DNA of 23,263 bases from a virus: the IMG/VR virus record IMGVR_UViG_3300048834_000381, positions 1-23,263 of that record; one strand, written 5' to 3'. Under the pieces are notes generated by a model. It was not told the origin of the DNA. It ran no database searches and worked only from the letters and a program-made list of their open reading frames with translations. A program made the position numbers and the translations under genes. The stretch's first letter is position 1, and every line of letters begins with the position of its first letter. Shown piece by piece: positions 13,113 through 20,316 of this stretch.

Positions 13113-14398
13113 GTTCCGAAGTACTTCAAGCTGGTGGTTTAACACATCTTAAGACGTTAGATTTGGTTTATAATGGAGGAACTGAACGATTAGACTTAAA
13201 AAACTTAACAGTTGAGATTGACGTATATGAAGATATATTTTCTAATGTAATGACTGGCACAGTTACGTTAGTTGAAGCATTCAACCTAATATACTTAGTT
13301 CCTATCATAGGTGAGGAGTGGATAGATCTTGAATTTAAAACACCTGAATTTCCCGATGATAAAAAAATAAAACATAGATTCTACGTATATAAAATCACGT
13401 CTCGTATAGTGGGAAGTGATATGAAGTCAATGTATGTTCTAAACCTAATATCATATGATGCGATAAACGACCTAAACCAAAAGGTAAGTAAACCGTATAA
13501 TGGTAACTTCAGTGAAACGGTGAAGAAGGTTTTTAGTGGTTACATAGAGAAGGATTCTAACAGGTACCAAAAACCAATTGAAGTCGAGAACTCAAGTAAC
13601 AAGTTAAAGTTTGTGTCAAACTTTTGGTCTCCATACAAGATCATAAACTACTGTGCATCCTTAGCTGAGAATCAAAAAGGAACACCCAACTATATTTTTT
13701 TTGAGAGCAATAAAAAATATAGGTTTGTTAGCTTAGAAACTCTATTAACACAAGAGCCTAAATATCAATACTTCTACGACTCAGCCACTAGAAGGGTAGA
13801 TTCGGCTAAAGAAGGGCAGTCAGTAAGAGATGTTGTGCGGGATGTTCAGACGATAAGAAACCTATACGTAAATCACTCATTTGATTACATAAAGCAGAAC
13901 ATGTCTGGAATGTATTCAACATCGACGTTAGAAGTTGATTTAGTTAGGAAGGAAATAAAGAAACACAAATGGGTGTATAGCACAGATTTTGATAGCTCTA
14001 AACATCTTAGTCCGTTTAAGGTATCAACTGACTTTGTCCCCTATGACCAGAGAAACGGTCTGCTAAATGTATCAACAATATATCCTAGAACGCACGATGG
14101 TATAGAACTAAAGATAGGTAAAATACACAATAAACGGCTTCCTCTATTGGGGCAGATGGATATTTTTAGTGTAGATGTTGAGGCACAGGGAAGAACAGAT
14201 ATTGCAGCAGGTGAGGTTGTATATCTTGAATTGGGTACATACGGACAGGCGAAGGAAATATTGCAAACTAAACAGGACAAATACTACACCGGTAAGTACT
14301 TAGTAGGAGCAATAATGCATCGTGTGACTAAAACTAGGCATGAAATGAAAATGCAACTATTGAAGGATTCTTTGAATGACAGATATGAAGGGATTTAA
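13109..14398 (+). CDS. 27: Baseplate hub protein, gp27-like
   Basis: The protein has 429 residues (T4 gp27 has 391). The N-terminal LKNLTVEIDVYEDIFSNVMT, then GTVTLVEAFNL, and later VYKITSRIV and YVLNLISYDAIND, are typical of the first tube-like domain of gp27/gpD-type hub proteins. A central WSPYKIINYCASLAENQKG is the conserved helix that follows the second such domain. As a trimer it would form the cup that joins the hexameric tube to the gp5 spike. It lies directly upstream of gp5, the partner it binds; in T4 the two genes are apart. Confidence 0.8.
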   Translation: MSSEVLQAGGLTHLKTLDLVYNGGTERLDLKNLTVEIDVYEDIFSNVMTGTVTLVEAFNLIYLVPIIGEEWIDLEFKTPEFPDDKKIKHRFYVYKITSRIVGSDMKSMYVLNLISYDAINDLNQKVSKPYNGNFSETVKKVFSGYIEKDSNRYQKPIEVENSSNKLKFVSNFWSPYKIINYCASLAENQKGTPNYIFFESNKKYRFVSLETLLTQEPKYQYFYDSATRRVDSAKEGQSVRDVVRDVQTIRNLYVNHSFDYIKQNMSGMYSTSTLEVDLVRKEIKKHKWVYSTDFDSSKHLSPFKVSTDFVPYDQRNGLLNVSTIYPRTHDGIELKIGKIHNKRLPLLGQMDIFSVDVEAQGRTDIAAGEVVYLELGTYGQAKEILQTKQDKYYTGKYLVGAIMHRVTKTRHEMKMQLLKDSLNDRYEGI

Positions 14399-16882
14399 GT
14401 GAACAATTATCACTTTGGTGTGGTTGAGGATAGATTAGATCCTCTTAAGTTAGGTAGGTTGCGTGTAAGAATTGTGGGATTGCACAATGAGAATAAGGCA
14501 GAATTGCCAACTGAGGATTTACCCTGGGCAACTCCTGTGCAAAACTTCACTAGTGCGGCAATGAATGGGATAGGATTCAGCCCGACAGGTCCTGTAGAAG
14601 GAACCTGGGTTTTGTGTATATTCACAGACGAAAGTATGCAAACACCCATAATACTGGGTACGGTAGGCGGATTCCCATTGGTTAAAGATGTATATTTAAG
14701 TGAGGTGGAATCGGATCAAATGGGTGGTCAGCCTAGTGGAGCTGCATTAACCCCATCCGCCCCACCATTAGAACCTGATCCTCCAGTACCACCTGAGCCA
14801 AGTTATGTTGGTACTGGCACTGGTGGTATTGTAACCGATAGTGAGGGTGCTCCAGTCACCACAGGAGATCCCAACGAAGGGGTGACACCTGAAGGAAAAT
14901 ACCTTGGGTCCTTGACTAAAGATCAATATGCCAAAATAAAGCAACATATAGGAAACTTAGAGTCATCAAATAATTATCAAGCAATAGAGAAAAACAACGG
15001 TCACTATTTAGGAAAGTATCAAATAGGTGCAGGTAAGTTGGTTGATTATGGGTATATCAAGGGTGATGCATACAAAAAGTATGGTGCAGCAGCGGTGGAC
15101 CATGCTGATGCTTGGGTAGGCAAAGAAGGTATAACATCGAAACAGGATCTTCTAAACAACCCAGTACTTCAAGAGAACCTGATGGACAGGATGCTTCACA
15201 ACAACTACAAACAATTAGTTAAAGGCACCGGAATAAAGGGTGAGGAAGTTGATCCAGCAAAATTGGGTGGACTGTTATATGTTGCACATAACCAGGGTGC
15301 AGGTACTGCGATCAAGTATGTAAATAGTGAGGGTGCATATCAAACAAAGGACGGAAATGGACTAACCACACTTCAGGCATACAAGAACGGATATGCAGCT
15401 ATAGCTGGTTTTGCTCCTAAATCAGCAGAAAATCCTACTCCTAAGAACATCAAAAAACCCGCTTGCACAAACCCATCGCCAAAGTGTAGAGGAAATTGCA
15501 AAAGGTTTGATGTATCTAAAGACCCTACTTCTAAGAAAGAGGAACTGCAGGATAAGCAATGTGAGTTGGACGGATTTAAGGATCCATTTAAGAAGTACCC
15601 ACTTGAAACTCATTTGAATGAACCAGACACCAATAGACTGTCACGAGCACAGAAAGTAAATGAGACGATAGTGAATATAAAGGAACAAGAACGAATTCAA
15701 CATATTCCTGTTGCTAACAGTTCAACAACGTGGTATCAACCATACATTCCTTATAACGCAAAATATCCATATAACCACGTCTATCAGTCTGAATCAGGAC
15801 ATATCATGGAATTTGACGATACTAAAGGATTTGAGAGAACTCATTTTTATCACAAATCAGGTACCTTTTCTGAGGTGGATCACCACGGAACCAAAACTGA
15901 TAGAGTTAAAGGTGCTCGAGTTGTTATTGTTGAGAAGGATGACTTAGTTTATGTGATAGGATCAGGACATGTAGCAATTCAGGGTGATATGTCAGTTAAA
16001 ATTATGGGAAATTCAAATATAGACGTAGCGGGCAATGCATCTATGAACGTAGAAGGAAACTATTACGTAGATGTCAAAGGGGATTGGCATAACAATGTTA
16101 GAGGCAACTACTATATGACTGTGCAAGAAGATGTGCATTGGATAACAGAGAAGGTGCACCGTGCTCGTGCTGGAAGTGGATCGAATGACCCTGATTATGC
16201 ATCAGAAATACCAGCGTATTCACCTTCCATTGTTCTTCCAACACCATTCACTAGAAAAGAAGAGGAGAGCATAACATTGGAACACACAGACGAAGCAGCT
16301 AAGAAAGCAGATGCAGCAAGTAGAGATTCAACCTCCCCCACACCATCTGAGGAACAGAAGGATGAGGAAAAGCCAAAGGAGGTTGAGCCAGAAACCACGG
16401 AGTGTGATTTTATACTTCCTCTGTCTCCAAGTACAAAACTGACAGCAAACTTTAGATTGAAGGACTTAATAATGTCAGGACACAGGTTCCCTTATGGTGG
16501 GGAATGGCAAGGACTCAAAGACACTAAAATAGCTTGCAACCTAAAACATCTATGTATGAACGTGGTTGAACCTCTTTTTGAAAAATATGGCGGTGATGGT
16601 ATTACCATAAACAGTGGGTTTAGAAGTCTAGGAGGAAATTCGCAACACGAAAGGGGACAGGCTGTTGATATTGGATTCGGTGGTCATAGAGGAAACAGAC
16701 AGTTTTACTTTGACAAAGCAAAGGAAATTAAGAATTTAGTGCCATACGATCAATTGTTATTAGAATATGATGGAGGATCCGTTTGGATTCATATATCATT
16801 TAGTCAAGAATCAAACAGAAAACAAATCTTAACACTCAATAACCATCGAACATACGGTCAAGGATTGATACTATTAGCTTAA
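14399..16882 (+). CDS. 5: Central spike gp5 with transglycosylase-like and M15-peptidase-like domains
   Basis: The GTG start follows the gp27-like stop at once; the protein has 827 residues (T4 gp5 has 575). Residues 1-100 form the OB-fold (YHFGVVEDRLDPLKLGRLRV, GPVEGTWVLCIFTDE). Residues 165-340 look like an SLT/lysozyme domain (NLESSNNYQAI with probable catalytic E188, then YLGKYQIGAGKL). Residues 455-590 are the spike beta-helix (MGNSNIDVAGNASMNVEGNY and similar). Residues 675-815 look like a VanY/M15 peptidase: SQHERGQAVD gives H750 and D757, and VWIHIS gives H798 as zinc ligands. The spike pierces the outer membrane and cuts both glycan and peptide bonds. T4 gp5 has one lysozyme (GH24) domain only. 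Confidence 0.85.
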   Translation: MNNYHFGVVEDRLDPLKLGRLRVRIVGLHNENKAELPTEDLPWATPVQNFTSAAMNGIGFSPTGPVEGTWVLCIFTDESMQTPIILGTVGGFPLVKDVYLSEVESDQMGGQPSGAALTPSAPPLEPDPPVPPEPSYVGTGTGGIVTDSEGAPVTTGDPNEGVTPEGKYLGSLTKDQYAKIKQHIGNLESSNNYQAIEKNNGHYLGKYQIGAGKLVDYGYIKGDAYKKYGAAAVDHADAWVGKEGITSKQDLLNNPVLQENLMDRMLHNNYKQLVKGTGIKGEEVDPAKLGGLLYVAHNQGAGTAIKYVNSEGAYQTKDGNGLTTLQAYKNGYAAIAGFAPKSAENPTPKNIKKPACTNPSPKCRGNCKRFDVSKDPTSKKEELQDKQCELDGFKDPFKKYPLETHLNEPDTNRLSRAQKVNETIVNIKEQERIQHIPVANSSTTWYQPYIPYNAKYPYNHVYQSESGHIMEFDDTKGFERTHFYHKSGTFSEVDHHGTKTDRVKGARVVIVEKDDLVYVIGSGHVAIQGDMSVKIMGNSNIDVAGNASMNVEGNYYVDVKGDWHNNVRGNYYMTVQEDVHWITEKVHRARAGSGSNDPDYASEIPAYSPSIVLPTPFTRKEEESITLEHTDEAAKKADAASRDSTSPTPSEEQKDEEKPKEVEPETTECDFILPLSPSTKLTANFRLKDLIMSGHRFPYGGEWQGLKDTKIACNLKHLCMNVVEPLFEKYGGDGITINSGFRSLGGNSQHERGQAVDIGFGGHRGNRQFYFDKAKEIKNLVPYDQLLLEYDGGSVWIHISFSQESNRKQILTLNNHRTYGQGLILLA

Positions 16883-16893
16883 AGGAGACATAT

Positions 16894-17109
16894 ATGGATG
16901 ATAAAATCTCAGTTTTTAATTTACCTCAACAAGATAGGGATCGTGTACTGTCACACGCAGAGTACCTGCTACAAAAAGGATACATGGCTGGTGATTTGAT
17001 TGAATTGGCCAATTTCCTAGCATCCAAAGAAGTATTGAAGGAACACAAACCTGAGTTTATTCAGTTACTAATGGAAAAGGTTAATACACCAGAGGAAATA
17101 GATGACTGA
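16894..17109 (+). CDS. Small hypothetical protein, 71 aa
   Basis: AAAGGAG lies 7 bases before the ATG, and the gene starts 11 bases after gp5, so it belongs to the baseplate operon. The protein is helical (QQDRDRVLSHAEYLLQKGYM, LIELANFLASKE). No family was recognised; its position suggests a late role, but nothing in the sequence shows it. Confidence 0.65.
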   Translation: MDDKISVFNLPQQDRDRVLSHAEYLLQKGYMAGDLIELANFLASKEVLKEHKPEFIQLLMEKVNTPEEIDD

Positions 17110-17158
17110 GTATTCTGAACTGATTGATAGTTGGCTACACTGAAGGTATATTATCGCA

Positions 17159-17332
17159 ATGTATCCATTAATTAACAAACTTACGTTCCTTTCCATCCTT
17201 GCAATACCTTTTATTTTAATTGGTACACATTCGTTTATCCCAATCCTACTAATCCCTCCGCTGTATGCACTACTAAGGTATACTGATGAAAAACTATACC
17301 ATCAATGGTGGGAATCCAAACATATCCGTTAG
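17159..17332 (+). CDS. Small membrane peptide, 57 aa
   Basis: ATG at 17159 runs to TAG at 17330-17332. A GAAGG motif lies about 13 bases upstream, which is rather far. Residues 9-39 are almost entirely hydrophobic, forming one or two membrane segments (LTFLSILAIPFILIGTHSF). A charged and aromatic tail (YTDEKLYHQWWESKHIR) follows. It fills the gap after the baseplate operon and ends at the base of a long hairpin. Not recognised. Confidence 0.55.
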   Translation: MYPLINKLTFLSILAIPFILIGTHSFIPILLIPPLYALLRYTDEKLYHQWWESKHIR

Positions 17333-17333
17333 C

Positions 17334-17388
17334 TTGTTCACTTTTAATGGTTGTTCATGAAACATGAACATTGCCTAAAAGTGAACAA
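17334..17388. terminator. Long nested hairpin after the baseplate operon
   Basis: Outer arms 17334-17346 and 17376-17388 (TTGTTCACTTTTA) pair perfectly over 13 bases. Inner arms 17352-17359 and 17363-17370 (TGTTCATG) pair over 8 bases around an AAA loop, with a 5 by 5 internal loop between. It starts two bases past the preceding stop. It is probably a terminator, but no U-run follows; an operator or RNA-processing site is possible. Confidence 0.55.
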
Positions 17389-17404
17389 ATTACTAACACA
17401 TTAA

Positions 17405-17470
17405 AAATCAATAAGTTATAAATAATTTCCCATCTTTAAACCAACTGATGTATAATTAGTTCATTGGTTT
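17405..17470 (+). promoter_or_regulatory. Promoter module copy 1 (upstream of hexapeptide-repeat genes)
   Basis: It contains an exact late octamer TATAAATA (17417-17424) and a TATAAT (17451-17456) preceded by CCAACTGATG. A 66-bp match with nine differences occurs at 20226-20291, also just before a gene. No clear -35 hexamer is seen at 17 bases, so the early promoter may use a phage-specific or extended contact. Confidence 0.6.
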
Positions 17471-17500
17471 GATTTATTCATTGAATAGGAGATTTAGATC

Positions 17501-17977
17501 ATGAAGAAATATGAATTCACTGGCGTCAAAAAAAATGGCTTGATGCAAATTCGAGCAGTACGAGATTTCGGTTCGGTTAAAAAAGGCGACATTGGTGGTT
17601 GGATCGAAAAAGAATCCAATTTGAGCCATAACGATACTTGTTGGGTGCGTGGTGATGCGCAGGTGTTCGATGACGCTCAAGTGTTCAATCGGGCACAAGT
17701 GTTAGGTCAAGCGCAGGTGTATGGTAACGCTCAAGTTAGCGATAAAGCTCGGGTGTCAGGTGATGCTCAAGTGCTCGATAACGCTCGGGTGTATGGTGAT
17801 GCTCAGGTGTCAGGTCACGCTCAAGTGTTCGATAACGCTCAAGTGTTCGGTTATGCTTGGGTGTCAGGTGATGCTCGGGTGTCAGGTGATGCTCGGGTGT
17901 CAGGTCACGCTCAAGTGCTCAATAACGCTCGGGTGTCAGGTGATGTTTGGGTGTCAGGTAACGCTCGGGTGGTGTGA
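17501..17977 (+). CDS. Hexapeptide-repeat (beta-helix) protein A, 158 aa
   Basis: The first about 45 residues (MKKYEFTGVKKNGLMQIRAV, then RDFGSVKKGDIGGWIEKESN) are a conserved head found in phage and prophage proteins. After it come about 18 hexamers of the type (A/G)xVxGx, for example DAQVFDDAQV and DARVSGDARVSG. These should wind into a left-handed beta-helix, as in acyltransferases and polymer-forming proteins. No catalytic histidine of an acyltransferase is seen. The AGGAG ribosome site precedes the ATG. Codons are repetitive (GCTCAAGTG, GCTCGGGTG), so the repeat number can change by recombination. Role unknown; a structural or host-directed binding surface is possible. Confidence 0.75.
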   Translation: MKKYEFTGVKKNGLMQIRAVRDFGSVKKGDIGGWIEKESNLSHNDTCWVRGDAQVFDDAQVFNRAQVLGQAQVYGNAQVSDKARVSGDAQVLDNARVYGDAQVSGHAQVFDNAQVFGYAWVSGDARVSGDARVSGHAQVLNNARVSGDVWVSGNARVV

Positions 17978-17984
17978 AATAATC

Positions 17985-18494
17985 ATGAAGAAATATGAAT
18001 TCACTGGCGTCAAAAAAAATGGCTTGATGCAAATTCGAGCAGTACGAGATTTCGGTTCGGTTAAAAAAGGCGACATTGGTGGTTGGATCGAAAAAGAATC
18101 CAACTTAAGTCACGGAGGTAACTGCTGGGTGTTTGGTGATGCGCAGGTGTTCGATGACGCTCAAGTGTATGGTAACGCTCGGGTGTTCAATCGGGCACAA
18201 GTGTTCGGTCGAGCGCAGGTGTTCGATGACGCACAAATGTTCGATCGAGCGCAGGTGTCCGGTCGAGCGCTAGTGTATGATAACGCTCAAGTGTATGGTG
18301 ATGCTCAGGTGTCAGGTTGCGCTCAAGTGTTCGAGAACGTTTGGGTGTTCGATAACGCTTGGGTGTTCGATGATGCTCAAGTGTGCGATAACGCTCAAGT
18401 GTTCGGTACTGCTCGGGTGTATGGTTACGCTCGGGTGTATGGTTACACTAAAGTGTTCGATAACGCTCGGGTGTATGGAGCGCTCAAGTGTTGA
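17985..18494 (+). CDS. Hexapeptide-repeat (beta-helix) protein B, 169 aa
   Basis: This is a tandem copy of gene A starting 8 bases after its stop. The first 119 coding bases are identical to those of A. The true start is ATG at 17985; a longer in-frame opening from 17721 only reads gene A out of frame. About 20 hexamers follow (AQVFGRAQVFDDAQMF and similar), ordered differently from A. The ribosome site is weak, so translation may depend on A. The last coil reads RVYGALKC: a one-base loss relative to the repeat phase moves it out of frame just before the stop. Confidence 0.75.
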   Translation: MKKYEFTGVKKNGLMQIRAVRDFGSVKKGDIGGWIEKESNLSHGGNCWVFGDAQVFDDAQVYGNARVFNRAQVFGRAQVFDDAQMFDRAQVSGRALVYDNAQVYGDAQVSGCAQVFENVWVFDNAWVFDDAQVCDNAQVFGTARVYGYARVYGYTKVFDNARVYGALKC

Positions 18495-18511
18495 GGTGAG
18501 GTATATTTTCG

Positions 18512-18595
18512 ATGATTGAACTAACTCTAATTGCTGTTGCCCTGTTTTTCATTGCACCTGAGTTGTGTCTTTTAGTTAAGGAGATGTGCGAATGA
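18512..18595 (+). CDS. Tiny hydrophobic peptide, 27 aa
   Basis: ATG at 18512, with TTGAGGTGAGG about 11 bases upstream, runs to a TGA that overlaps the next start (GAATGA). The sequence MIELTLIAVALFFIAPELCL is one membrane helix with a short charged tail. Acceptance rests on the ribosome site and the overlap; it may mainly couple translation. Confidence 0.45.
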   Translation: MIELTLIAVALFFIAPELCLLVKEMCE

Positions 18596-19065
18596 TTCCG
18601 AAGTTTATTTCAGGTACTGACATGGTTGGGTTCCTTCGAGCCCTACCCGAGAATGCAGACTATCAAAACATGCTCAAGTCGGACTTCGGTATTGATGCAC
18701 CTGAGAATGCTGCGCCCTTCCATATGGAGTACTACTACAAGTACTTGGTGCAGGGTCACTATTTGGGCAAACAAGATGACGAACTGCGTACCTACGCATA
18801 CAACAAGGTGCTCAAGTTTGCTGAGGACTTTCCCCACGTGATTCAGAAATTCGTCCCCAATGAGAGGGTTATTGAAAAACCTCGTGCATATCGAAAATCG
18901 GCGGATGCCCAGGGTATGCACGGGGTTATTGTGTGGAATGAAAAATTCGGTAAGTATGATGGCTATGTGAATGGTAAGGTGGTCACTCGTGCTTCATCTG
19001 CAGAGAAATGTAACCAAACCATGGTCAAGAAGCATGGTGTTGAGGGTGCTCTTCAAGGAGAATAA
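18592..19065 (+). CDS. Hypothetical protein with a C-terminal FGK-W/Y module, 157 aa
   Basis: ATG at 18592, 8 bases after AAGGAG, is preferred to GTG at 18586. Residues 1-100 are helical with no recognised family. Residues about 112-152 (VIVWNEKFGKYDGYVNGKVV, then TRASSAEKCNQTMVKKHGV) align with the N-terminus of the AAA+ protein at 20317 (IRYNKRFGKWEGVVDGRVVS). Both have two strands and a helix, a shape reminiscent of small DNA-binding beta-beta-alpha modules; this reading is inference. Base use is richer in G+C than in the left part of the window. Confidence 0.65.
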   Translation: MIPKFISGTDMVGFLRALPENADYQNMLKSDFGIDAPENAAPFHMEYYYKYLVQGHYLGKQDDELRTYAYNKVLKFAEDFPHVIQKFVPNERVIEKPRAYRKSADAQGMHGVIVWNEKFGKYDGYVNGKVVTRASSAEKCNQTMVKKHGVEGALQGE

Positions 19066-19066
19066 T

Positions 19067-19351
19067 GTGAAGAAAACGTTTAAAACAGCGACTGAGTGGC
19101 TGGAATGGGTTGATTCTTTACCGAAAGAACTTCAAGATGTAATGAAAGACTTCTGGGATGTAACAGGAAGACCCACAACTGATCTTACGGAACGCCGAGT
19201 TATCTGCCGTCTGTTGAAAATGTCAAATACATTCACTGAATTCAACGAAAAGGTTAAATTAATTTTAGGTGATAACAAAAACACAGCAGATTATTGGGAT
19301 GGTTATCTAACCGGAATGAATGCTGCTGTTGAGTATCTTAAGAGAAAGTAA
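19067..19351 (+). CDS. Small hypothetical protein, 94 aa
   Basis: GTG at 19067, 6 bases after AAGGAG, is the likely start; an in-frame ATG at 18971 would lie inside the previous gene. The sequence is helical (TATEWLEWVDSLPKELQ, FTEFNEKVKLIL) and ends with YWDGYLTGMNAAVEYLKRK. The last segment resembles the GYxxGxxxA helix of several phage proteins of unknown function. Not recognised further. Confidence 0.65.
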   Translation: MKKTFKTATEWLEWVDSLPKELQDVMKDFWDVTGRPTTDLTERRVICRLLKMSNTFTEFNEKVKLILGDNKNTADYWDGYLTGMNAAVEYLKRK

Positions 19352-19357
19352 AGCAAA

Positions 19358-19645
19358 ATGATCGCCCTGCCATTCAAATATCTAAGTGTGGTTGAGCGTA
19401 AGCGAGCTAAGGCTATGTTCATTAACGCATCTGTTGGTGATGGATATATGTACGAGTTGGACATTGATGGCAAGGTACTATGTCGAAACAAGAAACCTTT
19501 AAAGGACTATGCTCGTGATAGTGTCGATGCTCTATTGAACATGACAGAGCAGGATATCCGTCTAATGGCAGGTGAAATGACTGCTCAGGAGATGCGAACT
19601 GTCAAGGCAATCCTTAGGGGTATTTGGTCTAAACTACAGGATTAA
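19358..19645 (+). CDS. Small hypothetical protein, 95 aa
   Basis: ATG at 19358 follows the previous stop by 6 bases. The protein is basic in its N-terminal part (VVERKRAKAMF) and then helical. No membrane segment or known motif is evident. The ribosome site is weak (AGAGAAAG further upstream), consistent with coupling to the gene before it. Confidence 0.6.
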   Translation: MIALPFKYLSVVERKRAKAMFINASVGDGYMYELDIDGKVLCRNKKPLKDYARDSVDALLNMTEQDIRLMAGEMTAQEMRTVKAILRGIWSKLQD

Positions 19646-19647
19646 TT

Positions 19648-19737
19648 ATGAACACACTTGAACTAAATCGTAACAGTTGGCACTATCGTCTTGCTACTAA
19701 GTATAGCAACTATCGTGAGGTAGATCAATGGGGTTAA
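19648..19737 (+). pseudogene. Truncated 29-residue remnant of a phage membrane protein family
   Basis: MNTLELNRNSWHYRLATKYS resembles the opening of a known group of longer phage proteins (xLNxNSWHYRLA, then a cysteine-containing loop and membrane helices). Here the frame stops after DQWG. A shift by one base would continue for only 13 codons, and no membrane helix follows. It may be a decayed copy or a very short peptide gene. Confidence 0.4.
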
Positions 19738-19767
19738 GGATCGTGTCTGTTTCACAATTAAATTTAA

Positions 19768-19998
19768 ATGAAACCAAAAACCTATATTGAGTTGCAGAAT
19801 AATGGCAACTATCAATGGTTTGTGTTAGGTTGCAGTTGGATTCCCCCTTTCACCTCCTCAAAAAGAAGACTTTACTTAAGTGCTGATGGTAAAACAAAAA
19901 CTACTCCAAGTATGACCAACGACGAAATACTTTTAGCTATCCTATCTGCTAAACCAATCGATGAATACTACAATGACAAACCGGACCCTTTACGTTGA
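19768..19998 (+). CDS. LSA-motif small protein, 76 aa (copy 5)
   Basis: It begins KPKTYIELQNNGNYQWFVLG and ends DEILLAILSAKPIDEYY. The end matches the gene that follows and the family at 3.6-4.6 kb. The body is strand-rich. The ribosome site is poor (ACAATTAAATTTAA before the ATG). The last 26 bases overlap the next gene. Confidence 0.6.
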   Translation: MKPKTYIELQNNGNYQWFVLGCSWIPPFTSSKRRLYLSADGKTKTTPSMTNDEILLAILSAKPIDEYYNDKPDPLR

Positions 19999-20227
19999 GC
20001 TAAATACGGATGATGGTTTTTATAACTACCGCTGGTTTAGTGCTTCAATTGAATTCCACGATAGCGATGATACTTGGTTGAGCATATATCCGAATGCACG
20101 TCGAAGATTTATGCCCTTTGATGATGGTTTTATTTCGGCTCCAAAAGGTTTCGTTGATAAAAACGATGTTATTCTAGCCCAACTATCTGCAATACCAATT
20201 AGCGATTACCTTTTGAGTTACTTATAA
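19973..20227 (+). CDS. LSA-motif small protein, 84 aa (copy 6)
   Basis: ATG at 19973 (MTNRTLYVELNTDDGFYNYR) is preferred to 19961 because it aligns with the start of its upstream neighbour (KTYIELQNNGNYQW). The C-terminus NDVILAQLSAIPISDYLLS carries the family motif. The pair is a clear local duplication. Function unknown. Confidence 0.6.
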   Translation: MTNRTLYVELNTDDGFYNYRWFSASIEFHDSDDTWLSIYPNARRRFMPFDDGFISAPKGFVDKNDVILAQLSAIPISDYLLSYL

Positions 20228-20291
20228 ATCAATAACTTATAATTAATTTCCCACATTTAATCCAACTGATGTACAATTGATTCATTGGTTA
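20226..20291 (+). promoter_or_regulatory. Promoter module copy 2 (upstream of the AAA+ gene)
   Basis: It agrees with 17405-17470 at 57 of 66 positions, including TTTCCCA, CCAACTGATG and TTCATTGG. The -10-like element is TACAAT (20272-20277). The late octamer of copy 1 is altered here to TATAATTA. This copy therefore probably keeps only the early activity. Confidence 0.6.
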
Positions 20292-20316
20292 AATGAGTTT
20301 GGGAGTTATTTAGGTC

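Noticed and set aside
17721-17984. An in-frame upstream extension of the second beta-helix gene
   Set aside because: It reads the repeats of the first gene out of frame. The conserved head MKKYEFTG begins at 17985.
17501-18494. A CRISPR-like array, because of regular 18-bp repeats
   Set aside because: The repeats are in frame, encode hexapeptides, vary in sequence and have no unique spacers.
18277-18519. An 80-codon plus-strand frame over the second repeat region
   Set aside because: It is a frame shadow of the hexamer repeats (repeated TLKCSVTLGC-like words) without independent support.
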